This document shows positions 13,564-23,333 of a DNA stretch of 39,153 nt, piece after piece. The position numbers and the translations under genes were made by a program. Origin of the DNA: a virus; the IMG/VR virus record IMGVR_UViG_3300044714_000085, positions 1-39,153 of that record. One strand, given 5' to 3'. Position 1 is the first letter of the stretch; every line of letters begins with the position of its first letter. The notes under the pieces were generated by a model. It saw only the letters and a program-made list of their open reading frames with translations, was not told where the DNA came from and made no database searches.

Positions 13564-14268
13564 GTGGCCTGCACCATCACGATCCGGCAGACGGACAACT
13601 GGAGCAAGAGCTTTATCGAGCAGCAGCCAACCAGCATCAACGGGATGGAACCTGCCCTCAGCTCTGCGAACCTTGTCAAGCAAACCATCCTGGGCGCGCC
13701 GTTCACATGGCCGTGGAACCGCAACGTGGCCAGCTTCACCACGAGCCAGCAGGACAACATCGTGGGCGTGGCAGATTTCGGCTTTCTGGAGGGCGGCTCG
13801 ATTCAGCCGGCCGAGGACGTGCCTTACGCTTTCACCGTGAAGCTGATGATGGAGCTTGACAGCTCACAGGCGCGGCCCCAGTACATCTCGCCGTTTCTGG
13901 ATGACAACCAGGGCAACATCACCTTCCGCCTGATGCCCGCGCCCGATCCCGACATCGTGTACAACGCCACGGTGATCTATCAGAAGAAGGCCGCGCTTAT
14001 CACTTCGCTGGGCAGCCTATGGGCACCGATCCCCGACGAGAAGAACTATGTGTGCCAGTGGGGGTATCTGGCGCTGATGAGTCTCATTGGCAACGATGCC
14101 CGCTTCAACGAGTACAACCAGAAGTTCATCACGTCTCTGCTGGCCGCGCACGGCGGCCTGAATGACACGGAGCGCAACGTGTTCGTGTCGAACTGGCTGC
14201 GCGTCATCAGCCAGGTGCAGGCCATGCAGCGCAGCACCGATGAGCGGTACAAAGCGAGGGAAGCCTGA
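13564..14268 (+). CDS. Connector/tube-type structural protein, paralog of 12176-13174
   Basis: The 234-residue protein starts at GTG 13564. It shares with the upstream paralog the blocks FTWPWNRN (47-54), SQQDNIVGVADFGFLEGG (61-78), FRLMPAPDPDIVYNATV (121-137) and APIPDEKNYVCQWGYL (154-169). It lacks the inserted DG-W module. A helical C-terminal half follows (about 170-234). It ends in a 1-nt overlap with the large nozzle-like gene. The position, directly before a gp12-like gene, fits a tube or gatekeeper ring protein, by analogy with T7 gp11. Confidence 0.6.
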   Translation: MACTITIRQTDNWSKSFIEQQPTSINGMEPALSSANLVKQTILGAPFTWPWNRNVASFTTSQQDNIVGVADFGFLEGGSIQPAEDVPYAFTVKLMMELDSSQARPQYISPFLDDNQGNITFRLMPAPDPDIVYNATVIYQKKAALITSLGSLWAPIPDEKNYVCQWGYLALMSLIGNDARFNEYNQKFITSLLAAHGGLNDTERNVFVSNWLRVISQVQAMQRSTDERYKAREA

Positions 14269-17200
14269 TGCCAGACAGTTCTCTAGTCGCCCGCGGAGCG
14301 CAAGTGCAGCCGGTGCCGGCAGCGCCGCTCTACAGCAATCGATTTTTTAGCGGATTATGGACACAATCATCTCCTCTACGAGATGCTGCGACACCGTATC
14401 TATATGAGATGTTCTACTCCGCCTCGCGCTTCGAGCGGATGATCGGGGGCCAGAATATCGAGATTTCGACACGCCTCACACCTATACGAAGACCTGGAAA
14501 TTCTGTATACAATTCAAACCCGTTCCCAATCATCAATCGCTTTTATGAATTCAGAGGATTTAGCGCTAACGGCGAAAATATCAAAGTCATGGCCAGCATC
14601 AATGGCAGCGATGGTCCCGGCGGCGGAACCGTTCGAGACGTCACTGGCCCGGCCAATGACATAACGATTTGGAACAAGAATGCCACAGCGGGCAAGACTT
14701 GTTTTTTGAGCGTTGGAAATGAATTGTTTTTCGCGGATGGCATCGACGCCAAAAAATATCTCCAAAGCGGAAAAAGTTGGATGGAGAACACCGTATATAC
14801 GTTGGGCGATTTCATCATCGACACCAATGGCAACATTCAAAGTTTTCAAGCACAAGCGATCGATTTGACGATCACGGAACTGGAAGTTGTGCAGATCACG
14901 CTTGGATCAGGAGTCACGCAAAGTTTTCTAATTGTTACGCTGAGCCAACTTATAACGATTCCACCTTTGCAATCTGTCACGTTTTCCGGCGTAACCGGAG
15001 CCGGATTCACCTCTCTGAACGGCCAAATCTTTCCATATCAAAATATTGCGTCAGGCTGGGGGTTGAATCTTTCTACAAGCCAGATCGCATTCGTGACGGC
15101 GCTGCCGGTAACCGCGACGACGGCTTCAGCCGGCACCGCAGCAACCAGGATCCAGCAAGATCAAAACGGAAACCCTATCACCGGCACGTCGGGAGCTACC
15201 GAACCCACATGGAACTCCGCACAGCAAGCCCTAACCCAGGACGGCACAACAGGCACCGGCGTTACATGGACATGCTTTACATCGCCAGTGCAAGACTGGA
15301 GCCCAGCAGCTCCGACGGTTGAGCCGGTCATTACTCCAGGCCTTTCTATCGGATATTGGTCTGCCTCGCGGAATCTCGCGACGGCAGGATACTCGAACAA
15401 TGGTTACTGCATCATCGATGCTAACGGCCAATATCAGGTCGCGCAAACATGCGGAACAACTGGCACCAATGAACCGATCTGGAATACGGTGCTCGGGGGG
15501 ACCACCAAAGATGGATCGACCGTATGGATCAACGTGGGAACGCCATCGAACTGGATAGCCGGATTCCAGTACACGACGTCTGTAGTATGTTTGATCGATC
15601 CCAATGGAAACTTGCAATTTACCACGGATTACTTTCAGACACAAACTGTCTGGACTGCCGGAGTTGCCAACACGAATGGAGCCACCAATTTGACAGGCAC
15701 CATCCAACCCACCTGGACGACCGCACCGGGCGAAACTACGACGGATGGCGTGTATACGTGGACCAACGCAGGGCCAGCACAGCAACTTAGCGCGGGAACT
15801 TATCAATATGCGTATAGCTACCACTCCATTGACGGCAGCGTTTCAACAGCAAGCCCGGTTGGAACGATTCTGAATGCGATGGTGGGTTACTCTGGACTCT
15901 ATGACGCTTTTATCGTGGTGCCTTACTCCGATGATCCGCAGATCGATCAAATCTGGATATGGAGGACGGCCGGAGGACAATCGCAATTGGTGTATCTAGA
16001 TCAGATCCCCAACTTAACCGAGATTGGGAGCATTGGCTATCACGACACGATTCCAGACACCACAACTTCCGGACAGCAGGCACTCGACGCGTTTATAAGC
16101 GCTCCAATCAACGATTCCAATGATCCACCGCCAGTAGGATTCGTGCCTCAGGCATATCATCTGGGTAGAATTTTCGGATATTCTGTGCAATCGCCCAACG
16201 TGCTACAGTGGAGCGGCGGACCCGATACGGTGACGGGCAACGGGAATACGGCTTTCCCTCCCGATAACACAGACACGCTTCCATCGAGCATCGCCGGATG
16301 CTGGAGCACAGCACTGGGATTGATCGTTTTTCGAACAGATGGAATTACCATAGTTCTCGGAAACGGAACGAGCAGCTCGCCGATCTATTCGGTGGACATC
16401 TTCGACAATTTGGGGGTGCCGAGCCAGGACGCTTTCGATACTTATGGCAATAACGTTTTTTTGATGACAACCACGGGAAAGGTAGTCACGCTTACGACCT
16501 CACAATTTATTGCGGCTGTCCAGGGAGAGGTGAGCCAGCAACTCGGAAACAATGAAATCGGCTTTCCGATCGGCGACACGTTTTATTCGGAATACACGCC
16601 GAGCGAAGCCTTTGTGGTATGGCATGAGGGTCCCAGCGAAGACAGCGGTCTCTTTGTAGCGGACGGCACAATAGGCTGGTACAACTTGAAACAATTGACG
16701 CAACCAGAGGTGTGTGCTCCGTGGAGCCCGCGCGCTACAATCGTAGGCGGATGCGGGGCCATTGCATCTATCGAAATCGTGCAGGGAGTGAAAGCGCTAC
16801 TGATTTCTCCCGGAAGCTCTACAGGAGTAACTGCGCCAATCATGGCAGTCCAGGTCGTATCCGCGAGGTTAAATGGAATTGGCGCATCAACTTATGTGGC
16901 GATCATTACGTTGGACAATATGCCGCCAAGCGCTGCGCAGTTCACATTTGCAGGCTTGACAGGCTATACGGCATTAAACGGACAAACTATAGATGTCGTC
17001 AGCGCGTTCGCTTACCAGATAGATATAAATGAGTTCCAATTCTGTATCTTGTTTGGAGCGGCCATTTATCCAAACACCGCCGATACGGGAACGGCCACCG
17101 GCGTTAATGGACCGATATTGATGCGCGACCTCACGACCAACCTCGATAATAGGCAACCCTATGAGACATCCTTGATATTCGGATCTGTAGTGCTGGCGCA

Positions 17201-17513
17201 ACCGGGCACTCAGGCCGCGGTGGAATACATCGTGACTGAGACTACCGCTCAGGGATCGCAACCCACTGTCGGGATTCTGGTGGATGAAATCACCGGCAAT
17301 TTCACTACGCTGGAAAAGTTGACTAAAAAAGACCCGCCGAATCTTCCAGCGTCACTCACGGCACCATCCCAAAGAGCCTGGGCCATGCAGAGCGGCAAGC
17401 CAATCGGATGCCGTCACATCCAAGTACAACTCAGTTGGCCGGCAGAAAACTTTGCAAACGAACTGCTGACCTATACGATTTACGGCAGACTCCCAGAGAA
17501 GGCACGAAGGTGA
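14268..17513 (+). CDS. Large tail nozzle-type protein (T7 gp12-like position) with repeated modules
   Basis: The 1081-residue protein likely forms the tail nozzle or stopper. The N-terminal block (FFSGLWTQSSPLRDAATPYL, 26-45, then RFERMIGGQ) matches an opening I associate with podovirus nozzle proteins. Inside are copies of a beta module with the pattern IDxNGxxQ, a glycine/threonine turn, EPxW, xxDGxxxW. One is split (176-191 and 298-336), and others lie at 380-423 and 440-502. A second duplicated element, FTFAGLTGYTALNGQ-like, occurs at 237-253 and about 893-907. Base composition is visibly more AT-rich than in the neighbours, suggesting separate ancestry. The start overlaps the previous stop by 1 nt. 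Confidence 0.7.
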   Translation: MPDSSLVARGAQVQPVPAAPLYSNRFFSGLWTQSSPLRDAATPYLYEMFYSASRFERMIGGQNIEISTRLTPIRRPGNSVYNSNPFPIINRFYEFRGFSANGENIKVMASINGSDGPGGGTVRDVTGPANDITIWNKNATAGKTCFLSVGNELFFADGIDAKKYLQSGKSWMENTVYTLGDFIIDTNGNIQSFQAQAIDLTITELEVVQITLGSGVTQSFLIVTLSQLITIPPLQSVTFSGVTGAGFTSLNGQIFPYQNIASGWGLNLSTSQIAFVTALPVTATTASAGTAATRIQQDQNGNPITGTSGATEPTWNSAQQALTQDGTTGTGVTWTCFTSPVQDWSPAAPTVEPVITPGLSIGYWSASRNLATAGYSNNGYCIIDANGQYQVAQTCGTTGTNEPIWNTVLGGTTKDGSTVWINVGTPSNWIAGFQYTTSVVCLIDPNGNLQFTTDYFQTQTVWTAGVANTNGATNLTGTIQPTWTTAPGETTTDGVYTWTNAGPAQQLSAGTYQYAYSYHSIDGSVSTASPVGTILNAMVGYSGLYDAFIVVPYSDDPQIDQIWIWRTAGGQSQLVYLDQIPNLTEIGSIGYHDTIPDTTTSGQQALDAFISAPINDSNDPPPVGFVPQAYHLGRIFGYSVQSPNVLQWSGGPDTVTGNGNTAFPPDNTDTLPSSIAGCWSTALGLIVFRTDGITIVLGNGTSSSPIYSVDIFDNLGVPSQDAFDTYGNNVFLMTTTGKVVTLTTSQFIAAVQGEVSQQLGNNEIGFPIGDTFYSEYTPSEAFVVWHEGPSEDSGLFVADGTIGWYNLKQLTQPEVCAPWSPRATIVGGCGAIASIEIVQGVKALLISPGSSTGVTAPIMAVQVVSARLNGIGASTYVAIITLDNMPPSAAQFTFAGLTGYTALNGQTIDVVSAFAYQIDINEFQFCILFGAAIYPNTADTGTATGVNGPILMRDLTTNLDNRQPYETSLIFGSVVLAQPGTQAAVEYIVTETTAQGSQPTVGILVDEITGNFTTLEKLTKKDPPNLPASLTAPSQRAWAMQSGKPIGCRHIQVQLSWPAENFANELLTYTIYGRLPEKARR

Positions 17514-17517
17514 CGAC

Positions 17518-18033
17518 ATGGCGATCCTTGCCAAGTTCGATGGACTGACCCTGCGCGAAGTGGAAGCACGCGACCGGGCGGCGCTGGATGCGTGGATTGA
17601 AGCGGACCCGTATCACCAGGCGCTGCTGGACGCCAGCTACTTTCTGGGGCAGACGCCCGAGGGGGACGCCGATCCGCGCGGGAGCTGCTACGTGCTGGAG
17701 GACGCGGAAGGCGAAGTGATGTTCATCCGGCTGAGCCGGATTTCGCGCGTCAACATCCAGTTCAAGCCAGGCCGGAAGAAGGCCGACAAGGAACGGACGC
17801 GCCACGCCCTGATGTGCGGAATGGCCTTCCTCGAAACCCACCTTTCCCGAGCCGGGGCGGAAGAGTGGATGTTCGAGACTTCCAGCCCAGAATTAAAAAA
17901 ACTGGCCACGAGGCGCATGGGCTTCCAGGCGAGTCCGTTTGAGCTGAAACGATACATTCCCCTACCTGATGAGCAGCAAGGGCAGGACGGGTCGGTGCTC
18001 CACGAGCAACACATTTCCCCGGAGGTGCTGTAA
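17518..18033 (+). CDS. GNAT-like protein at the internal virion protein A position
   Basis: The 171-residue protein has the layout of a GNAT N-acyltransferase. There is an N-terminal strand-helix (LREVEARDRAALDAWIEADP), a central strand (CYVLEDAEGEVMFIRLSR) and a basic turn (KPGRKKADKERTRHAL) where acetyl-CoA usually binds. A helix (MCGMAFLETHLSRAG) and a final MGFQASPFELKRY strand complete it. It lacks a clean Q/RxxGxG/A motif, so catalysis is doubtful. In T7-like order (gp12, then gp13, gp14) it occupies the gp13 slot, so it may be a virion assembly protein using a GNAT scaffold. The fold and role are both inferred. Confidence 0.5.
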   Translation: MAILAKFDGLTLREVEARDRAALDAWIEADPYHQALLDASYFLGQTPEGDADPRGSCYVLEDAEGEVMFIRLSRISRVNIQFKPGRKKADKERTRHALMCGMAFLETHLSRAGAEEWMFETSSPELKKLATRRMGFQASPFELKRYIPLPDEQQGQDGSVLHEQHISPEVL

Positions 18034-18647
18034 TGTGCGGCGGACCGACAAGCGCGCAGGAGAACCTGCAAAACGAAGAATCGCAGTTTTACCAGACGCA
18101 AATCAACGCCTACAACCAGGCGTACTCGCAGTTCAGCCAGATCAGCACCCAGCTCCAGAATATGTACGCGCCGATCCTCGCGAAGGGGCCGAGCCAGCAG
18201 GGATTCAGCGCGGGCGAAACCGAGGAGCTGAATGCGCAGGCCGTGCAGGGAACGGCGGCGAACTATGCGGCGGCGTCCAAGGCGCTCAACGAGGGCATCG
18301 CGTCCGAAGGCGGCGGCAACAGCAACGCGAACATCACCGGGGCCGGGGCCAACGAGCTGCGCGAACAGCTCGCCTCGACCGGCGCGGCGGCGGAATCAGC
18401 GGAAGAGGAGCAGATTCAGCAGGCCAGCTACGCGCAGGGCTATCAGGAGTACGAAGGCGCGGTGGGCGGCGAAGAACAACTGGCGCAGGGCTGGAATCCG
18501 AACAGCTTTGCAGGCAGCGCTAACAATGCGGCGAGCACGGTCAACAGCGAGGCCAACGCGATTGCCCAGGAGCAGAACTCCATCTGGACGAGCGTGTTTG
18601 GCGCACTGGGCGGAATCGCCGGGCAAGCGGTTGGCGCGGCAATCTAA
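18033..18647 (+). CDS. Internal virion (ejection) protein, T7 gp14-like
   Basis: The 204-residue protein starts MCGGPTSAQENLQNEESQFY. It is Gln/Ala/Ser-rich and helical, and ends in a glycine-zipper hydrophobic segment (SVFGALGGIAGQAVGAAI). Length matches T7 gp14 (196 residues), which is ejected into the outer membrane at infection. GGAGG lies 8 nt before the ATG, and TAATG couples it to the GNAT-like gene. The Gly-rich C-terminus fits membrane insertion. The call rests on order, length and the membrane-seeking end. Confidence 0.6.
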   Translation: MCGGPTSAQENLQNEESQFYQTQINAYNQAYSQFSQISTQLQNMYAPILAKGPSQQGFSAGETEELNAQAVQGTAANYAAASKALNEGIASEGGGNSNANITGAGANELREQLASTGAAAESAEEEQIQQASYAQGYQEYEGAVGGEEQLAQGWNPNSFAGSANNAASTVNSEANAIAQEQNSIWTSVFGALGGIAGQAVGAAI

Positions 18648-18668
18648 GCGTGGGGATAAGGAGCAGAC

Positions 18669-20414
18669 ATGCCATTCGATGAAGAAGAAGACGTCTCTGG
18701 TACAAATGGCTCCAGCGCGGGTGCGGACCCTTCCCCCTCACCCGACGCTGGCGGCGGCGCGGGGGCGTCCACCCCGACACCCGCGCCGCAGAATGCCAAC
18801 GCTGGCCAGATGCAATCGGTGGGCGCAACGCCCCCCGGAGAGCAGCCGGACTCCGCACAGCCACAGCAGCCGCAGGCGGAGAAGCCTTGGTATCAGCGCG
18901 TGTACAGCGGAGTGCTGGACGCGCTGGGCGGCAGCAACCAGGTGATGCTGGAGCGCGATCCGCAGACGGGCAAGATGGTGGCGACCGCGACGAAGAGCGG
19001 GCCGGGCCAGCAGTGGAAGCGCATCATCGCAGGCGCAATCTCCGGAGCTGGCAGCGCGATGGCCCACGCGGGCACCGGGCCGGGCGCTTCGATTCGCGGA
19101 GCCGGGCTGGGCGTGGAAGCGGGCATGAAGATGCGCACCGACCAGGCGCAGCAGGCCCGCACCGACGCCAACGAGGACTTCGAGCAGCAGCAGACCGCCG
19201 CGCTCAACAAGGCGCGCACCGCCGAGCTTTCGCAGCAGGGCGCGAAGGCCGCATGGGAGCTGGGCTGGGAAAAGCAGAAGGCGCTGCAAGGGCAGCTCGA
19301 CTTGGAGAACCAATGGAACGACCGTATAGCCCAGGCGGGCGAAGGCAGCGGCGATCTTGGAGTCTTTCCGACATTCAAGGACTACATCGCGGCGACCAAA
19401 GAGAACCCGGAGCTGCACGACGCACAGGCCCACGGCCAGCTCTACGCGATCACGCATGTGAACGCCGATGGAGTGCAGGACGGCATACATGTTTACCGCG
19501 TGACGCCGGGCTGGAAGGACCAGAAGACTACCGAGGCCACGCCTTTCCCGGTGGTGAAGCCGGGAGACAAGCTGGGCGACCCGCCGCGCTTCGAGACGCA
19601 GACTATCCCGGCTGGAGCCATGACCAACGGCCAGGCGATGGACTATGTGCAGGCGCAGAACAACAAGGCGCTGGATATGCAGCTCAAGACGCTGGACACG
19701 CAGGCGCAGATCAAGCAGAGGAATGCGGCGGCAGACAAGAGCGAGCGGCCCGCGGAGCCCAGGGGCGGGGCAGCGGCGGCGGGAACGCCGGAAGATGCGC
19801 ATATCGCCACGCTGGGAGAGGCCATCGCGCGCGGAGCACTGACGGAGGACCAGATTCCGGGATTCAGCAAGCTGAAGCCGCAGATCGAAGCATATCTTTC
19901 CGACCATCATCCGAATTTGGATCAAAGCTCGGTGCTGCTGACAGGATCGGAAAGAAAGCAAGCTGATCTAGCCCGCAACGCCCTACATAACCTTGAGGAC
20001 ATTGGGCAGCGGATTGCGCGACGTCCGGATCTGGTTGGGGTGATTCAAGGCCGGGTGAGCCAGGGAAAGAATCTGGCGGGAACCAACGATCCCGATCTGG
20101 CAGCAATCGATACCGCGCTGGACAACTATGCGCTGGCCGCGACCGGCGCACATGGGGTGCGAGCGGTGGAAGCGCGCAAGGATGCCAAGCAAGCGATTCT
20201 CAACGGCTTCAAGAATGGGCCGCAGGGAGTGCAATCGGCAGTGCAGACGGCGCGGGGAAGCCTGAGCAACCTGGCCAGCGTGGGAAAACCGCGCGGCATA
20301 GATGGATCGCCCTACGTGTACAAGACGCAGCCGCAGGGCAATCCCGGACCGCAACAGCCGCAAGCCCAGCCGCAGGGTGGTTTTGACCCCAGCAAATTCG
20401 CGGTGGCCAACTGA
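18669..20414 (+). CDS. Internal virion (ejection) protein, second of three
   Basis: The 581-residue protein has a disordered acidic Pro/Ala/Gly N-terminus (1-75). A segment WYQRVYSGVLDALGG (about 76-90) follows, then a Gly/Ala stretch (IIAGAISGAGSAMAHAGTGP) and a long helical, Gln-rich body. A second region near 415-500 (LTGSERKQADLARNALHNL, then LDNYALAATG) is also helical. Size and order suggest the T7 gp15-like core protein. It overlaps the next gene by 1 nt (TGATG). No enzymatic motif is visible. Role inferred from synteny. Confidence 0.55.
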   Translation: MPFDEEEDVSGTNGSSAGADPSPSPDAGGGAGASTPTPAPQNANAGQMQSVGATPPGEQPDSAQPQQPQAEKPWYQRVYSGVLDALGGSNQVMLERDPQTGKMVATATKSGPGQQWKRIIAGAISGAGSAMAHAGTGPGASIRGAGLGVEAGMKMRTDQAQQARTDANEDFEQQQTAALNKARTAELSQQGAKAAWELGWEKQKALQGQLDLENQWNDRIAQAGEGSGDLGVFPTFKDYIAATKENPELHDAQAHGQLYAITHVNADGVQDGIHVYRVTPGWKDQKTTEATPFPVVKPGDKLGDPPRFETQTIPAGAMTNGQAMDYVQAQNNKALDMQLKTLDTQAQIKQRNAAADKSERPAEPRGGAAAAGTPEDAHIATLGEAIARGALTEDQIPGFSKLKPQIEAYLSDHHPNLDQSSVLLTGSERKQADLARNALHNLEDIGQRIARRPDLVGVIQGRVSQGKNLAGTNDPDLAAIDTALDNYALAATGAHGVRAVEARKDAKQAILNGFKNGPQGVQSAVQTARGSLSNLASVGKPRGIDGSPYVYKTQPQGNPGPQQPQAQPQGGFDPSKFAVAN

Positions 20415-22909
20415 TGAGTACACAGCCTGTAATGCCCAACCCGGAAACCTCGAACTCTGATCCGAGTTCCTTTGCGAATGTGCCGTTTCCGCAAGGACAG
20501 CAGGGACAATCAGCTACGGATCAGTTTGAAACCTGGTCACCGATGGTGTTCGGCGACGGCCAACCGGCGCGCTGGATTCCCGGATCGCAAGCCAACGCCG
20601 CTTTGCAGCACGGCGGTGAATTCGCAACCAAAATGACATTTCAGGATGGGGTGAACCGCTGGATACCCGACTCGCAAAAGCAGGCGGCGATCCAGCATGG
20701 CGGAAAAATAGCGCCCGGTTTTGTGGCGTCTACGACGCAAGACCCATCGAAGACCCCGCCGCCGCCCCCTGAAAAGGGATGGTTTCAGCGTACCGGAGAC
20801 GCCATCGGAAACAACGATGTGGTGCGCGAGATCGGCGGCGACGTGCATAACATGCTGGACATCCTCACCGGGGAGCATCCTGTCCAGGACTTACTGGGTG
20901 GAGTGCAGGGCGACCCGAGCGGCATCAAGAACCCGAATGCCGGATGGGGATCGAAGATAGTCGCCAACTTAGCCGAGTTACTAACTGGCGAGGGCGAGGC
21001 GAAGGCGGTTATGAGCGCGCCCGTATTCGCGCAGCGCCTGGCCGAAGTCAGCAAGGCGGCGCAGACGCTGGGCAAGTATCCCAAGCTGATGATGGCGATT
21101 AAAGCCGGAGGCGAGGCCGGGACGCAGAGCCTGCTACAAGGCAAGGGCGCACAGCAGGCCGCCGAGGATGCCGCCACCGGCGCAGTGGCAGCGCCAGCCG
21201 TAGGCGCAACGCTGGAGGGCGCAGGCAACCTTGTGCGCAAGGCTGTGCAGAAGGTTGCGCCGCGCACCGTAGACGTGGCGGGCGAGACCATCCCCGTGCT
21301 GGCCAACCAGGTGGACCGCGAAGGAACGCTGACGGGAGCCACAGCCCGCGAGACCGGCGCGCCCGAGATCGAACAGGCGCAGCAGGCCGGAGCGCAGCAG
21401 GCCGTGGAGAATCTTGCGCAGAAGGCAACGCGCAACTCGCTGGACCGGTTGAATCTGAGCAGGCCGCAGAACGCTGCCGCGCCCGGTGTGCCGCAGCTCC
21501 CAGCTCCGGAGGGCGCAGAGCCGTTCCAGTTCACGCTGGAGGGCACACCAACGAGCGAAGAAGATACCGGAGACCTGTTGCATCCAGCGCGCAAAAAACA
21601 GATTGGAACGGCCTATGAAGAGCGCTCCAATCCGCAGCAGTTCAATCGAGCGCAAGCGCTAGAGCCGTATGGCATAACCGCGGAAAGCGAAGGCGTACCG
21701 ATCTCGGACGGATTGGAGGATATTCCAGGACGCGAGCCCAAGCCGTCAGGAGAAACAAACAGCCGAGGCGTGAGAAAGGTGCCCGTCTTCCAAAGTCTCA
21801 CAGAGTCAAAGCCGGGATCGACGCCGAGGCAAACTACTGTGAGCGGTGGCGGCAACCTCACCACCACCAACCCCACCGAGGCGGCCACATGGCTCCAGCA
21901 GCTTGACGACATTCGCAACTCGAGCGAGTACCGCAAGCTGCCGGACGCGCAGCGCAGCCAGATCGACGCGGCGCATAAGGCGCTCGAAGATCAACTGGGC
22001 ATGTACTACAGCTCGCCCTATGCCCAGCGCTTCGCGCCCGTGGACGTGGAAGGAGCGCTCCAGCATGTGCAGACCTTCGGGGACGCGGCGGCGCAGCTCC
22101 GTGCGGCCACCGAGCCGGTTTACCAGACGCTGGACCGCGTGAGCGGCGGCGACTTCGGCAAATGGCGCGATGCTTCACAGGCGGCGCTGCGCGTGATCCG
22201 CAACGGCACCACCATCGAAGGCATCGAGAACGCGGAGACGCGCTACGCCGAAGCCAACGCCCGCATGAACGACATCATCGACCACAACCGTGGAGCGGTG
22301 AGCCAGGGCGACTATCAGGCGATCAAGGCCGCGTACCGTGACAGCTACCCGCTCCAGCAGCTCCACGCGGTGATGGAACGGATGATGGGCGGCGTGACCA
22401 CGGAAGAGACGGCCAGCGGGCTGCCGCGCGTCTTCACCGGCAACGTGGAAGCGCTGGAGAGCTTCCTGTCCAAAGACAGCAACCGCGCGGACGTGCAGCG
22501 CGTCATCGGCCAGGACGGAATCGTGAACCTGAAGAAGCTGGCCGTGCTGATGGGAGACGCGAACAGCGTGCGCTCCACCAACACCGTGCTGCGCGAGACA
22601 GCAAAGCAGCTCGCCATGCGCATGGGACATGCGGGCACCGGCGCTTTGATCGGCGGCGTGGTAGGCCACGCGCTGGGGATCGGCACCGAGCAAGGCGCGC
22701 TGGGGGGCGCACTCACCGCCGATGGAATGCGGGCCGTGCTGCGCTACGCGGCCACCAACCCGCGCATCGGCAACATGGTGGAGTTCGCAGCCACGCACAA
22801 GGTTGACCCGAACGTCTATGGACCAGCCATTGCTTCGGCGATTGCAGCGGTGCGAGGCGGCGGGCAGCAACAACAACAAGAGGAGGAACCGCAAGATGCA
22901 AATCGATGA
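20414..22909 (+). CDS. Internal virion (ejection) protein, third of three, with duplicated motif
   Basis: The 831-residue protein has an N-terminal duplicated unit: RWIPGSQANAALQHGG (residues about 54-69) and RWIPDSQKQAAIQHGG (about 83-98). A glycine/alanine-rich membrane-prone segment follows (TGAVAAPAVGATLEGAGNLV, about 256-275). A long helical, disordered linker leads to a C-terminal helical domain with a second glycine zipper (GTGALIGGVVGHALGIG, about 741-757). The end is Gln/Glu-rich (QQQQQEEE). The order and size suggest a gp16-like ejection protein, but no lytic transglycosylase motif is seen. It overlaps the lysozyme gene by 14 nt. Confidence 0.55.
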   Translation: MSTQPVMPNPETSNSDPSSFANVPFPQGQQGQSATDQFETWSPMVFGDGQPARWIPGSQANAALQHGGEFATKMTFQDGVNRWIPDSQKQAAIQHGGKIAPGFVASTTQDPSKTPPPPPEKGWFQRTGDAIGNNDVVREIGGDVHNMLDILTGEHPVQDLLGGVQGDPSGIKNPNAGWGSKIVANLAELLTGEGEAKAVMSAPVFAQRLAEVSKAAQTLGKYPKLMMAIKAGGEAGTQSLLQGKGAQQAAEDAATGAVAAPAVGATLEGAGNLVRKAVQKVAPRTVDVAGETIPVLANQVDREGTLTGATARETGAPEIEQAQQAGAQQAVENLAQKATRNSLDRLNLSRPQNAAAPGVPQLPAPEGAEPFQFTLEGTPTSEEDTGDLLHPARKKQIGTAYEERSNPQQFNRAQALEPYGITAESEGVPISDGLEDIPGREPKPSGETNSRGVRKVPVFQSLTESKPGSTPRQTTVSGGGNLTTTNPTEAATWLQQLDDIRNSSEYRKLPDAQRSQIDAAHKALEDQLGMYYSSPYAQRFAPVDVEGALQHVQTFGDAAAQLRAATEPVYQTLDRVSGGDFGKWRDASQAALRVIRNGTTIEGIENAETRYAEANARMNDIIDHNRGAVSQGDYQAIKAAYRDSYPLQQLHAVMERMMGGVTTEETASGLPRVFTGNVEALESFLSKDSNRADVQRVIGQDGIVNLKKLAVLMGDANSVRSTNTVLRETAKQLAMRMGHAGTGALIGGVVGHALGIGTEQGALGGALTADGMRAVLRYAATNPRIGNMVEFAATHKVDPNVYGPAIASAIAAVRGGGQQQQQEEEPQDANR

Positions 22910-23333
22910 GGAAGGCATCGAGAGCACAGAGACGTTCGAGGGGCTGCGCCTCACGAGCTATCAGGACGGCGGCGGTGTCTGGACGGTTGGCTACGGCCAC
23001 ACCGGGCCGGATGTGAAGCCGGGCATGACCATCAGCCAGGGGCAGGCAGAGAGCTATCTGCGCACTGACCTTGTAACCGCAGTCAACGCCGTGGAAAAGG
23101 AAGTGAAGGTGCCGCTGACGCAAGGCGAGTTCGATGCGCTGGTGGACTTCACTTTCAATCTGGGAGCCGGAGCGTTGCAGAAGTCCACGCTGCTGCGCTT
23201 GCTGAATGAAGGCAAGTACGAGCTGGCCGCCGCACAGTTCGCGCGCTGGGACCACATCGGAGCGCAGGCCGTGGCCGGGCTGCTACGGCGGCGCGTGGCC
23301 GAAGCGAAAGAGTTCAGCGGGGTGACAGCATGA
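22896..23333 (+). CDS. Endolysin, T4/P22-type lysozyme (GH24)
   Basis: This muramidase cleaves the beta-1,4 bond between MurNAc and GlcNAc in peptidoglycan. The 145-residue protein shows the GH24 catalytic triad in correct spacing: E15 (FEG), D24 (YQDGGG) and T30 in WTVGYGHT (29-36). FTFNLGAGALQKSTLLRLLN and LLRRRVAEAKEF are also typical of the family. AAGAGGAGG-type purines precede ATG 22896, and the gene overlaps the ejection-protein gene. No signal peptide is present, so release needs a holin-like step. Its place after ejection proteins means it could also act at entry. Confidence 0.9.
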   Translation: MQIDEEGIESTETFEGLRLTSYQDGGGVWTVGYGHTGPDVKPGMTISQGQAESYLRTDLVTAVNAVEKEVKVPLTQGEFDALVDFTFNLGAGALQKSTLLRLLNEGKYELAAAQFARWDHIGAQAVAGLLRRRVAEAKEFSGVTA

